Positions 1 through 8,745 are shown, counted from the stretch's first letter. The stretch is DNA of 64,000 bases from an uncultured Bacteroidales bacterium (GCA_944322925.1 CALUQM010000001.1:62001-126000), one strand, 5' to 3'. The notes: generated by a model not told the origin, from the letters alone. Numbers and translations are program-made.

Positions 1-1352
1 ATACACTCGATTGCGAGCCTGACTATGTTGATGGTAGTAAAGGACAGGTTGCCTCTGGCAATGGACGTCTTCGGCCCGAAGCGGTTTTCAAAGACTCTCG
101 TGCGGCATCCCATTGTCGCAACCTCGTAGTTGTATCTTTCAGGGTCGTCGGCTCTCCAGAGTTCGTGAGTGTTGAATGTTGCGTCGAGGTTGAGGAAGTT
201 CGGGAAAAATCTTCTTGCAGATACCTTGCAGGCGAATTTGTAGAGATCATAGTTCCTGTCTTCAGGCAGGTAGCTTACCCCTCTCTTCTTCTTCCATATC
301 TGGATAGGGAAAATGGCGGTGGAACCGTTCCCTACGCCTTCGTAAGTCGTGTTGAGGATTTCCCTGATGACGCACCGCCCTTCGGCCGAGGTATCCGTTC
401 CGTAGTTGATGGAGCTGAACACTACCTGATTGCCTCCTCTGGAATGGATGGAGTTCATGTTGTGGACGAAGGCTTCCATGGACTGGTGCACGCGGCTGAC
501 CGTCATGTTTATCGCGTGCTGCAGCACCCTTTCGTCACCCTGAATTCCGAGAAGATCCCTTTTGATGTAGTCGTCTATTTCGATATCCTTCAGGTGGCTG
601 AAGTCCTGTCCCAGCATGTCGCTGATCTTGTCCACTTCCTCATGGAAGGTCTTTCTTACGAACGGTGCCATGTAGAAGTCGAAAGCCGGGATAGCCTGCC
701 CTCCGTGCATTTCGTTCTGTACGGTCTCCATTGAGATACACCCGAGAATGCTTGCCGTCTCAATCCTTTTTGCCGGTCTGGATTCTCCGTGTCCGGCGAA
801 AAATCCGTTTTTCAGGATCTTGTCGAGAGGGTGCTGGACGCACGTGAGGCTTTTTGTCGGATAATAGTCCTTGTCATGTATATGGATGTATCCGTTTTTG
901 ACGGCTTCCTTGACATCTTCGGACAGCAGGCACTCGTCCACGAACGACTTGGTGGACTCGGATGCGAATTTCATCATCATTCCGGCCGGAGTATCGGCGT
1001 TCATGTTCGCGTTCTCTCTGGTGACATCGGTAGCCTGGGCTTCGATTATTTCCTTGAAAATCTCGCGGGACTTGGCCTTTCTCGCCAGATTCCTCTGATT
1101 GCGGTAAGCGATGTATTTTTTTGCGACTTCCTTGCGCGGGCTGTTCATGAGTTCCATTTCCACGTGGTCCTGGATATCTTCCACGCTCATGCTTTCAACG
1201 TCGATTTTCGCTATTGCCGCAGCGATTTCCGCAGCGAGGACTATGTCTTCGCCCTCTTCCGTGACATCCATCGCCTTTAGTACGGCATCCACGATTTTTC
1301 TCTTGTCGAAGTCGACAATACGCCCATCCCTTTTTATTACGAATTTTACCAT
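1..1352 (-). CDS. nrdD: Anaerobic ribonucleoside-triphosphate reductase, N-terminal part (cut by window edge)
   Basis: Class III ribonucleotide reductase, which makes deoxyribonucleotides from ribonucleoside triphosphates without oxygen using a glycyl radical. About 450 residues are visible and the C-terminal part lies outside the window. Residues 1 to about 90 form the ATP-cone allosteric domain (starts MVKFVIKRDGRIVDFDKRKI). The reductase body follows, with YIHIHDKDYYPTKSLTC and a GGNQVVFSSINYGTD segment typical of the family. The glycyl radical and zinc cysteines would be beyond position 1 and cannot be checked. The start ATG (1350-1352) lies about 60 nt downstream of a TAnnTTTG promoter. 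The activase gene nrdG is expected further along this strand, outside the window. Confidence 0.93.
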   Translation of the reverse strand, partial: MVKFVIKRDGRIVDFDKRKIVDAVLKAMDVTEEGEDIVLAAEIAAAIAKIDVESMSVEDIQDHVEMELMNSPRKEVAKKYIAYRNQRNLARKAKSREIFKEIIEAQATDVTRENANMNADTPAGMMMKFASESTKSFVDECLLSEDVKEAVKNGYIHIHDKDYYPTKSLTCVQHPLDKILKNGFFAGHGESRPAKRIETASILGCISMETVQNEMHGGQAIPAFDFYMAPFVRKTFHEEVDKISDMLGQDFSHLKDIEIDDYIKRDLLGIQGDERVLQHAINMTVSRVHQSMEAFVHNMNSIHSRGGNQVVFSSINYGTDTSAEGRCVIREILNTTYEGVGNGSTAIFPIQIWKKKRGVSYLPEDRNYDLYKFACKVSARRFFPNFLNLDATFNTHELWRADDPERYNYEVATMGCRTRVFENRFGPKTSIARGNLSFTTINIVRLAIEC

Positions 1353-1415
1353 GATAGGAGATAATTAATCTGTTGAGACAAAAAAAGCCCCGGTGTCTTC
1401 CGGAGAATCCGAAGA

Positions 1416-1423
1416 CAAATATA
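1416..1423 (-). promoter_or_regulatory. nrdD promoter -7 box
   Basis: TATATTTG on the minus strand, a perfect match to the Bacteroidetes TAnnTTTG box. Transcription would begin near 1409 and give a leader of about 55 nt. No clear -33 TTG is seen at the usual spacing. Confidence 0.55.
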
Positions 1424-1480
1424 AGCCAATTATTATTACGATTGCAGCGGATGTCTTTAAAAAGTTTTCCACAACAAGAA

Positions 1481-1514
1481 AATCCTCTGTTAACTTACTC
1501 GTTAACAGAGGATT
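1481..1514 (-). terminator. Hairpin terminator after the phosphopantetheinyl transferase gene
   Basis: Perfect 14-bp stem (1481-1494 with 1501-1514) and a 6-nt loop. Each arm holds a GTTAAC palindrome. On the minus strand the stem is followed by TTTTCTTGTTGT, a reasonable U-tract. It sits between the stop of the transferase gene (1571) and the nrdD promoter. On the plus strand the tail is A-rich, so it should act for minus-strand transcripts. Confidence 0.75.
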
Positions 1515-1570
1515 ATAATAAAAATAAATTAGAAAATTTCAAAATTGCTTAACATGAGTGTTACATGCGG

Positions 1571-2206
1571 CTACCCGACCACCCAGACGAGGACATGCCT
1601 GTCGAATATGATATAACCCAGCTCGAATTCTTCTTCGTGGCCGTCCTTGTGAGTGAACGTGGCTTCGAGTTCTCCTTTTCCTTTCAGGTTGAATTTCTCG
1701 ACTTCGATCTGTTCCGCGAAGTCGACACGGTTCTGCGACATCCGTTTGTAAATGGCCTCTTTTGCACACCAGTATATGGCCAGCTGTTCATTTTTCTGGT
1801 CTTCGTCGAGGTCCTCGATCTCTTCTTCGGACAGAGCTTTCTGTTCTACCGCCGAGAAATCCCTGTCGAGGGATTCGATGTCGATTCCGAGATCGTCTTC
1901 CTGATGGGTGATTATGGCCACGTATTTCTCGGAGTGGGTTATGCTGATATTGGTGATGCAGTTTTCGAGAAAAGGCTTTCCGTTGTCATGATGTCCGAGA
2001 TAGACTTTTTCTTCGAACACTTCGTTCAGAAGTGCTCTTACGGCAAGTTTCTGTTTGCGGAGGCTGTCGCTTCTTATCAGGGAAATTTCTTCCATTTCAT
2101 CGGAAGGGACTGAACTCATGCTGATGAGTTCCTGTTCTGTTTCGGTAATTTTCCAGACTGCTATTTCCGCTTTGTTTTCAAGGGTTTTCCTTAAATATAG
2201 TCCCAT
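1571..2206 (-). CDS. 4'-phosphopantetheinyl transferase (Sfp type)
   Basis: Transfers the 4'-phosphopantetheine arm of CoA to a serine of an acyl or peptidyl carrier protein. The 211-residue length fits the two-lobed Sfp/Gsp class. The magnesium and CoA signature is present as GIDIES around residue 105 and WCAKEAIYK around residue 147, including the conserved W-x-x-K-E-A. It is a cytoplasmic enzyme with no signal peptide. A small ORF ends 32 nt upstream and probably shares its transcript. Whether it serves fatty acid synthase or a secondary metabolite pathway cannot be told from the window, which has no carrier protein gene. Confidence 0.9.
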   Translation of the reverse strand: MGLYLRKTLENKAEIAVWKITETEQELISMSSVPSDEMEEISLIRSDSLRKQKLAVRALLNEVFEEKVYLGHHDNGKPFLENCITNISITHSEKYVAIITHQEDDLGIDIESLDRDFSAVEQKALSEEEIEDLDEDQKNEQLAIYWCAKEAIYKRMSQNRVDFAEQIEVEKFNLKGKGELEATFTHKDGHEEEFELGYIIFDRHVLVWVVG

Positions 2207-2238
2207 GTGTATATCAATACTTGGTTAATCTGTCAGCT

Positions 2239-2439
2239 TCAAGAAAGAGTGTCGCCGGTGACCCCGATGAATAAACAACCTGCATGCGCGGAATATGCGC
2301 ATACGAAATGCGCCCCGTCTTCATCGGAAGACCGGGAAGGAGTGTCAAGTATCATGAAAATGCAGTTCGCCAGCGGATCATCCGACATCGTATCCGCTTC
2401 GATATTCGACTTGTTGATTATTGGACTGGGAGGTTCCAC
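2239..2439 (-). CDS. Possible small protein of unknown function (66 aa)
   Basis: I do not recognise this protein. The case for it is contextual. A TATATTTG box at 2487-2494 would start a transcript about 40 nt upstream of its ATG. Codon use (TCG, CCG, GAC, ATC) matches the neighbours, and the frame ends 32 nt before the transferase start. The product is rich in Ser and Asp with two central Cys, and has no signal peptide or clear membrane segment. An internal ATG gives a 49-residue alternative start (MSDDPLANCIFMILDTPSR). It could instead be an untranslated leader of the transferase gene. Confidence 0.4.
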   Translation of the reverse strand: MEPPSPIINKSNIEADTMSDDPLANCIFMILDTPSRSSDEDGAHFVCAYSAHAGCLFIGVTGDTLS

Positions 2440-2486
2440 TTCTGTATCTTTTTTGTCCGACCGGTTGCCGGCCGGGTTTCAGACTG

Positions 2487-2494
2487 CAAATATA
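2487..2494 (-). promoter_or_regulatory. -7 box for small ORF and phosphopantetheinyl transferase
   Basis: TATATTTG on the minus strand (CAAATATA on plus), matching TAnnTTTG. It is the only such box found upstream of the transferase gene. Confidence 0.5.
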
Positions 2495-2551
2495 GGTATT
2501 TTTTTATAAGATAAAAACCGGCTATGCCGAATGACAAGAAAAAGAATTTAT

Positions 2552-2559
2552 TATATTTG
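2552..2559 (+). promoter_or_regulatory. mdh promoter -7 box
   Basis: TATATTTG 56 nt upstream of the mdh ATG matches TAnnTTTG. No TTG is seen at the -33 spacing. It diverges from the minus-strand promoter at 2487-2494. Confidence 0.55.
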
Positions 2560-2615
2560 CGGAATGGACACCCAGTCCGGGATTGAGAATTCGATTTATT
2601 AAAATATAATGTATT

Positions 2616-3611
2616 ATGGATTTTCTGACTAATGAAAAATTGACCATCATAGGCGCTGCCGGAATGATCGGGTCCAATATGGCACAGACTGCCATGATGA
2701 TGAGGCTTACTCCGAATCTTTGTCTTTATGACCCTTTCGCTACAGGGCTCAAGGGCGTGGCAGAGGAAATGTATCACTGTGCATTCGACGGAGCCGAAAT
2801 CACTTATACGGATGATATCAGGGAAGCTCTGACAGGAGCCAAATATGTCGTATCCTCGGGAGGAGCTCCGCGCAAGCAGGGTATGACCCGCGAGGATCTT
2901 CTGAAGGGAAACTGCGAGATTGCCGAACAGCTCGGAAAGGACATCAAGTCATATTGCCCTGATGTAAAGCATGTCGTAATCATCTTCAATCCTGCCGACC
3001 TTACCGGTCTTGTGACTCTTCTTCACTCCGGATTGAAGCCGTCGCAGCTTACTACCCTTGCTGCTCTTGACTCAACAAGGCTTCAGAGTGCGCTTGCACA
3101 GGAATTCGGAGTACAGCAGAGCAAGGTGACAGGATGCCACACTTACGGCGGCCACGGCGAGCAGATGGCGGTATTCGCATCCGAGGCCAAGGTGGACGGC
3201 ACTCCGTTTACCAGCCTTCTCGGGACGAAACTTCCTCTTGTAAGATGGGATGAAATCAAGCAGAATGTCATTCAGGGCGGCAAGAAAATCATCGAGCTCA
3301 GGGGCCGTTCTTCATTCCAGAGCCCGGCTTATGTATCGATAGAGATGATAGCTGCGGCCATGGGTGGAAAGCCTTTCACCTGGCCAGCAGGCTGTTATGT
3401 GAATACTCCTGAGTATCACAATGTGATGATGGCCATGCCGACAGTTATCGACGGGACCGGAGTACATTATTCCGAGGTCAAGGGTACTGCCGAGGAAATG
3501 GCGGCTCTCGGAGCTTCTTACGAGCATCTTTGCAAGATGCGCGACGAGATCATAGATCTGGGCATCATTCCGGCAGTCGCAGACTGGAAGACAGTGAATC
3601 CGAATCTTTGA
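2616..3611 (+). CDS. mdh: Malate dehydrogenase
   Basis: NAD-dependent interconversion of malate and oxaloacetate. In anaerobic Bacteroidales this normally serves the reductive branch from oxaloacetate to succinate. The 331-residue protein has the Rossmann motif GAAGMIGSN at 14-22, the APRKQGMTREDLL loop carrying the substrate arginine, NPAD around residue 127 and the active-site GGHGEQM around residue 178. The sequence is of the divergent Bacteroidetes type rather than the E. coli type. It is a single-gene unit between its own -7 box and the hairpin at 3636-3677. Cytoplasmic. Confidence 0.95.
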   Translation: MDFLTNEKLTIIGAAGMIGSNMAQTAMMMRLTPNLCLYDPFATGLKGVAEEMYHCAFDGAEITYTDDIREALTGAKYVVSSGGAPRKQGMTREDLLKGNCEIAEQLGKDIKSYCPDVKHVVIIFNPADLTGLVTLLHSGLKPSQLTTLAALDSTRLQSALAQEFGVQQSKVTGCHTYGGHGEQMAVFASEAKVDGTPFTSLLGTKLPLVRWDEIKQNVIQGGKKIIELRGRSSFQSPAYVSIEMIAAAMGGKPFTWPAGCYVNTPEYHNVMMAMPTVIDGTGVHYSEVKGTAEEMAALGASYEHLCKMRDEIIDLGIIPAVADWKTVNPNL

Positions 3612-3635
3612 TCGGGGCCGGACTCGTTTCAGAAC

Positions 3636-3677
3636 AAGGAGAGAGTGCAAGGCGTTGCTGCCGCTCTCTCCTTTTTT
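3636..3677 (+). terminator. Intrinsic terminator after mdh
   Basis: GGAGAGAG (3638-3645) pairs with CTCTCTCC (3664-3671) and is followed by six T residues. The 18-nt loop contains a small inner GCAA/TTGC stem. Confidence 0.85.
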
Positions 3678-3827
3678 ATGTACGCTTGACTGGATATATA
3701 TGATCGGGATTGTTTTTGACCCTCCCTTTTTGTGGATACTGTTTAATTTTGAAAAAATTTTTCCCATATTACTGACTTGAAGCTAAAAAACATTATTTTT
3801 GGGCGTTGAAAAAGAGTAACCTGAATT

Positions 3828-5843
3828 ATGAATGACAATCGTCTAATGGAAAGGGCGGCCGACAATATCAGGATTTTGTCGGTGGCAATGGTAGAAAAAG
3901 CTAAATCAGGACATCCCGGCGGTGCCATGGGTGGGGCGGATTTCATCAATGTACTTTTTTCGGAGTATCTGGAATATGACCCGGAAAATCCGCGCTGGGA
4001 AGGCAGAGACAGGTTTTTCCTGGATCCCGGCCACATGTCTCCGATGCTGTATTCGGTACTGGCCCTGTCCGGCAGATTTTCATTGAATGACTTGCAGCGG
4101 TTCAGGCAGTGGGGGAGTCCGACTCCCGGGCATCCCGAAGTCAACATAGACAGGGGAATAGAAAATACTTCCGGTCCTTTAGGACAGGGGCATACTTACG
4201 CGGTGGGTGCCGCCATTGCAGCCAAATTCCTGAAAGCCAGGCTTGGAGACCAGATGAACCAGACAATCTACACTTATATTTCCGATGGCGGAATACAGGA
4301 GGAGATCGCTCAGGGAGCCGGTCGTATAGCCGGTCATCTCGGACTCGACAATCTTGTCATGTTTTTCGATTCGAACAAAGTTCAGCTGTCATCCATGACG
4401 GATGAAGTTACGGAGGAAGATATCGAAATGAAGTACCGGGCATGGGGTTGGGACGTGATGCAGATAGACGGAAACGATGTAGACCAGATGCGCAAGGCCC
4501 TCGATTGGGCCAAGTCCGTCAAGGACAAGCCGGCACTTATCATAGGCCATACCCTGATGGGCAAGGGTGCACGCCGGGCGGACGGGACAAGTTATGAAAA
4601 CTGCTGTGCCACGCACGGAGCTCCTCTTGGCGGCGAGGCATACGTGAATACTGTGAAGAATCTTGGCGGTGATCCGGAAAATCCTTTCGTGATTTTTCCT
4701 GAAGTACAGGCCCTGTATGACGCCCGCAGGCAGGAACTTGTCGGACTGATGAAAGAAAAACGGGCCCGCAAGGCCGCCTGGTCCGCTGCCAATCCTGAGC
4801 TCGCTGCCAAGATGGACCGCTGGTTTTCAGGCAGGATGCCGGATATAGACTGGGATGGAATCGTCCAGAAACAGGATACTGCTACCAGGGTGGCGTCATC
4901 GACGGTACTCGGCGTGCTCGCCGACAAGGTAGACAACATGATAGTCTCGTCAGCGGATCTTTCCAATTCTGACAAGACGGACGGTTTCCTCAAGAAGACA
5001 AGCATTTTCAGAAAGGGTGATTTCTCAGGCGCATTCCTTCAGGCCGGAGTCGCCGAGTTGACGATGGCCTGCTGCTGTATAGGAATGATGCTTCACGGCG
5101 GAGTAGTCGCAGCTTGTGCCACGTTCTTTGTTTTTTCCGACTATATGAAGCCTGCCATAAGAATGGCTGCGCTGATGGAGGTACCGGTAAAGTTCATCTG
5201 GACGCACGATGCCTTCAGAGTCGGGGAGGACGGTCCGACACACCAGCCTGTAGAGCAGGAGATGCAGTTGCGTCTGCTTGAAAGAATGAAGAATCACAGC
5301 GGCAGGAATTCCCTGCTGGTCCTCCGTCCCGCGGATTCAGGAGAAACTACGAAGGCATGGAAACTTGCCATGGAAAATACCTGCAGTCCGACGGCTCTCA
5401 TATTGTCAAGGCAGAATGTTCCCGATCTTCCGGCCGGCAACGACTATTCGAATATCGGCAGGGGAGCATACGTGCTGGACATATCGGACGATAATCCCGA
5501 TGTCGTTCTCGTGGCATCCGGTTCCGAAGTTTCCACTCTTGTGGCAGGGGCCGGCCTTCTCAAGGCGGAGGGTATTCGCGTCCGTATAGTTTCTGCTCCG
5601 TCCGAGGGGCTGTTCCGGCTTCAGGACAAGCCTTACCGTGAAAGCGTCATTCCTTCAGGCGTCAGGATTTTCGGCCTGACTGCCGGAATTTCATCGACTC
5701 TCGAAAGTCTTGTCGGTGCCGGCGGATGTATATGGGGTCTCGACTCTTTCGGGTACTCGGCGCCTTACAAGGTCCTCGATGAAAAGTTCGGCTTTACTGC
5801 GGAGAATGTCTACCGTCAGGTGAAGGAGATGCTGGGAAGGTGA
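3828..5843 (+). CDS. tkt: Transketolase
   Basis: Thiamine diphosphate enzyme of the non-oxidative pentose phosphate pathway, moving two-carbon units between sugar phosphates. The 671-residue length is normal. The N-terminal ThDP domain shows KSGHPGG near residue 26, GPLGQG near 117 and the metal-binding DGGIQEE near 155. The middle Pyr domain has the GEDGPTHQP motif near 470, and the C-terminal domain follows. Start ATG at 3828. A TATTTTTG box at 3794-3801 is the likely -7 element. It is monocistronic and ends at a strong palindromic terminator shared with the converging tRNA genes. Confidence 0.95.
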   Translation: MNDNRLMERAADNIRILSVAMVEKAKSGHPGGAMGGADFINVLFSEYLEYDPENPRWEGRDRFFLDPGHMSPMLYSVLALSGRFSLNDLQRFRQWGSPTPGHPEVNIDRGIENTSGPLGQGHTYAVGAAIAAKFLKARLGDQMNQTIYTYISDGGIQEEIAQGAGRIAGHLGLDNLVMFFDSNKVQLSSMTDEVTEEDIEMKYRAWGWDVMQIDGNDVDQMRKALDWAKSVKDKPALIIGHTLMGKGARRADGTSYENCCATHGAPLGGEAYVNTVKNLGGDPENPFVIFPEVQALYDARRQELVGLMKEKRARKAAWSAANPELAAKMDRWFSGRMPDIDWDGIVQKQDTATRVASSTVLGVLADKVDNMIVSSADLSNSDKTDGFLKKTSIFRKGDFSGAFLQAGVAELTMACCCIGMMLHGGVVAACATFFVFSDYMKPAIRMAALMEVPVKFIWTHDAFRVGEDGPTHQPVEQEMQLRLLERMKNHSGRNSLLVLRPADSGETTKAWKLAMENTCSPTALILSRQNVPDLPAGNDYSNIGRGAYVLDISDDNPDVVLVASGSEVSTLVAGAGLLKAEGIRVRIVSAPSEGLFRLQDKPYRESVIPSGVRIFGLTAGISSTLESLVGAGGCIWGLDSFGYSAPYKVLDEKFGFTAENVYRQVKEMLGR

Positions 5844-5854
5844 CGGATCAGGGG

Positions 5855-5899
5855 AAAAGAAAAGCAACCATCTGAGAATCAGATGGTTGCTTTTCTTTT
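5855..5899. terminator. Bidirectional terminator between transketolase and tRNA-Pro
   Basis: A 21-bp perfect stem (5855-5875 with 5879-5899) and a GAA loop. Each arm ends in TTTTCTTTT on its own 3' side, so the same hairpin can stop the plus-strand tkt transcript and the minus-strand tRNA-Pro transcript. Confidence 0.85.
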
Positions 5900-5902
5900 G
5901 TG

Positions 5903-5976
5903 TCGGGGTACTGTGACTCGAACACAGGACCCTCTGGTCCCAAACCAGATGCGCTAGCCAACTGCGCCACACCCCG
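5903..5976 (-). tRNA. tRNA-Pro (anticodon TGG)
   Basis: Cloverleaf folds with acceptor CGGGGTG/TACCCCG, D-arm GCGCAGTTGGCTAGCGC, anticodon arm TCTGG-TTTGGGA-CCAGA (anticodon UGG) and T-arm containing GTTCGAG. The discriminator base is A and CCA is not encoded. A TATATTTG box at 6003-6010 gives it its own promoter. Confidence 0.95.
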
Positions 5977-6002
5977 AATTCCTTTTCTTTCGAATTGGAC
6001 TG

Positions 6003-6010
6003 CAAATATA
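6003..6010 (-). promoter_or_regulatory. tRNA-Pro promoter -7 box
   Basis: TATATTTG on the minus strand, 26 nt before the mature tRNA 5' end. Confidence 0.55.
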
Positions 6011-6050
6011 CGCAGATTTTTTTAATTTCAAAAATTTTCTGAGAATATTG

Positions 6051-6136
6051 TGCTCCGGACGGGGATCGAACCCGTACGGACATTTCTGTCCAAGGGATTT
6101 TAAGTCCCTCTTGTCTACCAGTTCCAACACCAGAGC
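6051..6136 (-). tRNA. tRNA-Leu (anticodon TAA)
   Basis: An 86-nt class II tRNA with a long variable arm. Acceptor GCTCTGG/CCGGAGC, anticodon arm AGGGA-CTTAAAA-TCCCT (anticodon UAA) and T-arm GGGTTCGATCCC. CCA is not encoded. A TATCTTTG box lies 10 nt upstream at 6146-6153. Confidence 0.95.
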
Positions 6137-6145
6137 TTCCGGGGA

Positions 6146-6153
6146 CAAAGATA
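6146..6153 (-). promoter_or_regulatory. tRNA-Leu promoter -7 box
   Basis: TATCTTTG on the minus strand, so transcription would begin within a few bases of the mature tRNA 5' end. Confidence 0.55.
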
Positions 6154-6264
6154 TAAAAATTTGAGGCTTGCGAAGCTGAAAACGAAAGAAATTTGTAAAT
6201 TAGCGGGAAATGAACTGAATTTTTCAAAGATTTATTGAACTGATAATCAATAATCCTGCAAGCT

Positions 6265-6690
6265 ATGGAAGATAGACTGAAAAACAATCCGTATTATGCA
6301 AAGGCCATCGAGTATATCCAGACTCATGACCTCAATGAACTTGAACCCGGAAAACATGTTCTGGACGGAGACAACCTTTATGTCAATATAGTAGACAGCG
6401 ACATGAAAACGCTTCAGCAGGCCAGGCTCGAGGTTCATGACAGATATATCGATATCCAGGTCCCGCTGTCGAAAGAAGAGACATTCGGAGTGAAACCCCG
6501 CAGCGAATGCAGGCTGCCGGACGGTGAGATGAATCAGGAAAAGGACATCCTTTTCTATAAGGATCCCGTGGAAGATACCAGGACGATTGCACCGGGCGAG
6601 GCCATTACGTTCGCTCCCGAGACTGCGCATGCACCGCTCATAGGCGAAGGCAGGATCCGCAAGGCAATTTTCAAGGTCAGGGTGATCTGA
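6265..6690 (+). CDS. YhcH/YjgK/YiaL family protein (DUF386)
   Basis: A 141-residue protein with the cupin-like fold of the YhcH/EbgC family, members of which are linked to sugar and sialic acid catabolism. The family signature is visible as LEVHDRYIDIQVPLSKEE in the middle and FAPETAHAP near the C-terminus, whose acidic and His residues would bind a metal. Cytoplasmic, complete and of normal length. It stands alone between the tRNA genes and a glycosyltransferase gene, with no sugar catabolic genes nearby, so its substrate cannot be inferred. Confidence 0.85.
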   Translation: MEDRLKNNPYYAKAIEYIQTHDLNELEPGKHVLDGDNLYVNIVDSDMKTLQQARLEVHDRYIDIQVPLSKEETFGVKPRSECRLPDGEMNQEKDILFYKDPVEDTRTIAPGEAITFAPETAHAPLIGEGRIRKAIFKVRVI

Positions 6691-6797
6691 TCGGGACTCC
6701 GGGCATTATTCCGATGCACGGGATTAAAACCCGTGGAAGATATCTTGTTATGGATGACATTCCTGTCGGAATCAGGGGATTTTCTGTAAAATTAGAG

Positions 6798-6805
6798 TAA
6801 ATTTG
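6798..6805 (+). promoter_or_regulatory. Glycosyltransferase gene -7 box
   Basis: TAAATTTG 23 nt upstream of the glycosyltransferase ATG. A CACGGG/CCCGTG hairpin lies just before it in the gap, with no U-tract. Confidence 0.5.
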
Positions 6806-6827
6806 CAGAATAGCAGAATTATATGTC

Positions 6828-7961
6828 ATGAGAATAGCATTTGACGGCAAGAAAGCGGCACGGAACATGGCCGGTCTTGGCAATTACAGCAGATTTGTGA
6901 TAAAATCTCTGGCGAGACGTTTTCCTGATGTCCGTTTTGATGTTTACATCAGCCGGAAAGGGGATTCAAGGCTGCTTGAATCATTGCGGGAATTCCCGAA
7001 TATCTCGATCTGCTATCCGACTCATCCGGTTCTCAGGCATTTCCCGAAACTGTGGGAACGCTATGGAATCCCGTATGAACTGAACCGGAGCGGTGCCGAT
7101 GTATTCCATGGCCTCGGAAACGTCCTTCCTGCAAATATAAGGAAGGCCAGAAATACAAAATCCGTCGTGACGATCCATGATCTGATCTTCCTGTTTTTCC
7201 CGCATACCTATTCGTGGATAGACAGGCATCTGTTCAATATCAAGTTCAAGTCATCCTGCATCAATGCGGACCGGATCATAGCCGTAAGCCAGTGCACGTC
7301 TAAAGACATCGTCAAATATTATTTCATCCCTAAGCAGAAAATTTCGGTTGCATACCAGGGCTGCGACCAGCGGTTCAGGGAAAGATGTTCCGACAGTTTC
7401 AAGGCGGAGGTGAAAAAGCGCTTTTCCCTGCCCGACAGATTCATCCTCAGCGTGGGCACCATTGAGGAAAGAAAGAATGCTGCCCTGATCGTCAGGGCAT
7501 TGCGGGAAATTCCGGAAATGGATCTCGTCCTTGTCGGGAAGCGTACTCCATATACTGAAGAAGTCGAGAAAACGGCGAAGGAATGCGGAGTCGACAGACG
7601 TGTGCACATCATGTCCGACGTCGGATCGGAAGTGCTGCCTGCATTTTACCAGCTTGCGGAAATATTTGTCTATCCTTCGAAATATGAAGGATTCGGGATT
7701 CCCGTGCTCGAAGCGCAATGCAGCGGAGTGCCTGTCATAGGGGCTACTGGTTCATGCCTTGAAGAGGCCGGTGGCGACGCTGCTCTGTACACTGATCCCG
7801 AAGATGCCGGCGACCTTGCCGGGAAAATCATGCAGGTCATGAACGACAGGCAGTTGCGGGAATCCATGATCGAGAGAGGCATCCGGTATTCCTACAGATT
7901 TTCCGAGGAAGTCCTGGCCGACAGGCTGATGGAAATCTACCGGGATGTCATAAGCCGTTGA
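6828..7961 (+). CDS. Glycosyltransferase family 4 protein
   Basis: A 377-residue GT-B fold glycosyltransferase using a nucleotide sugar donor. The N-terminal acceptor lobe starts MRIAFDGKKAARNMAGLGNY, including the GLGNY donor loop. The C-terminal lobe carries the retaining-GT4 E-x7-E element in EGFGIPVLE around residue 286, preceded by SVGTIEERKN. No membrane helix or signal peptide is seen. Likely roles are cell-envelope polysaccharide or LPS synthesis, but no polysaccharide cluster surrounds it and the sugar cannot be assigned. It converges with the ComF gene, with a 25-bp gap. Confidence 0.9.
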   Translation: MRIAFDGKKAARNMAGLGNYSRFVIKSLARRFPDVRFDVYISRKGDSRLLESLREFPNISICYPTHPVLRHFPKLWERYGIPYELNRSGADVFHGLGNVLPANIRKARNTKSVVTIHDLIFLFFPHTYSWIDRHLFNIKFKSSCINADRIIAVSQCTSKDIVKYYFIPKQKISVAYQGCDQRFRERCSDSFKAEVKKRFSLPDRFILSVGTIEERKNAALIVRALREIPEMDLVLVGKRTPYTEEVEKTAKECGVDRRVHIMSDVGSEVLPAFYQLAEIFVYPSKYEGFGIPVLEAQCSGVPVIGATGSCLEEAGGDAALYTDPEDAGDLAGKIMQVMNDRQLRESMIERGIRYSYRFSEEVLADRLMEIYRDVISR

Positions 7962-7986
7962 ACATGGCCGGTCGGGCCGTTCAGTG

Positions 7987-8745
7987 TTATTCGCTGCATA
8001 CGAAACCGAGAGTCGCTATGCTGATTCTTGTCCCGGAGCCGAAATGTTTTCTCAGGGCTGCATGGCAGGCGTTGACGGTGGCTCCGGTGGTAAATACGTC
8101 ATCCACTACGAGGATATGTGAAGGGGAATATGCCCTGGCCGTCTCCGGAACTACGCCGAAGGCTTTTCTGACATTCGCCTGTTTTTCCCCGACCGGAAGT
8201 TTCGTCTGGGATACCGAGTATCTGTTTCTTTTCAGCATTCCGTTACATACGGGGCTTCCGCATAAGTCCGCCAGGGCGGCGGCAATGATTTCCGCCTGAT
8301 TGTATCCTCGTTCCCATTTCCGTCTCCAATGCAGCGGCACCGGTATGATCAGGTCGACGTCCCTGAATAGCGGCGAAGAAAAGATACGATCGCCCAGCAT
8401 GTGTGCGAAATACTGTCCGGCCGCAATCCGTTTCCTGTATTTGAGCGCCTGGGGAATTTTCCTGTAACCGGCGCCGGAGTGATAGAAAAACAGGGCAGCG
8501 GCGTATGAATAACGTTCATATCCCGTTTCGCGCTCTTCGGTCTGCATGTCTCTGCTGATGAGGGAATTCAGCCTGTCAGCCATTTCGTTCCTGTCAGACG
8601 TCCAGAAACGGGTAAAGGGAAAATCGGCTGCACAGTAGATGCACAGATGATTTTCCCTTGTTTCGAGGTCGCGCCCGCAGACAATGCAGCTGCGTGGCAG
8701 AGCAAGATCGGCGAGACTCGACAGAAAATATTTCAGTCCGTCCAT
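7987..8745 (-). CDS. ComF family phosphoribosyltransferase-like protein
   Basis: A 252-residue ComF-type protein, a family tied to DNA uptake in transformable bacteria and otherwise of unclear role. The N-terminal zinc element has four cysteines (CIVCGR ... CIYC) at residues 21-45. The C-terminal half is a type I phosphoribosyltransferase domain with the PRPP-binding loop ILVVDDVFTTGAT. The ATG at 8745 is preferred because the longer frame needs a TTG start at 8757. It lies 95 bp downstream of fabG on the same strand and may be read from it. Most Bacteroidales carry ComF without proven competence. Confidence 0.87.
   Translation of the reverse strand: MDGLKYFLSSLADLALPRSCIVCGRDLETRENHLCIYCAADFPFTRFWTSDRNEMADRLNSLISRDMQTEERETGYERYSYAAALFFYHSGAGYRKIPQALKYRKRIAAGQYFAHMLGDRIFSSPLFRDVDLIIPVPLHWRRKWERGYNQAEIIAAALADLCGSPVCNGMLKRNRYSVSQTKLPVGEKQANVRKAFGVVPETARAYSPSHILVVDDVFTTGATVNACHAALRKHFGSGTRISIATLGFVCSE

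Noticed and set aside
165..1280. Plus-strand open frames of 163 and 189 aa opposite nrdD
   Set aside because: They are antisense to a clear NrdD reading frame and resemble no family. Long antisense frames arise from the codon bias here.
1387..1416. Hairpin followed by seven T residues in the nrdD leader as an attenuator
   Set aside because: The T-run is about 10 nt from the stem, and the predicted transcription start lies inside the hairpin, so it cannot form in the mRNA.
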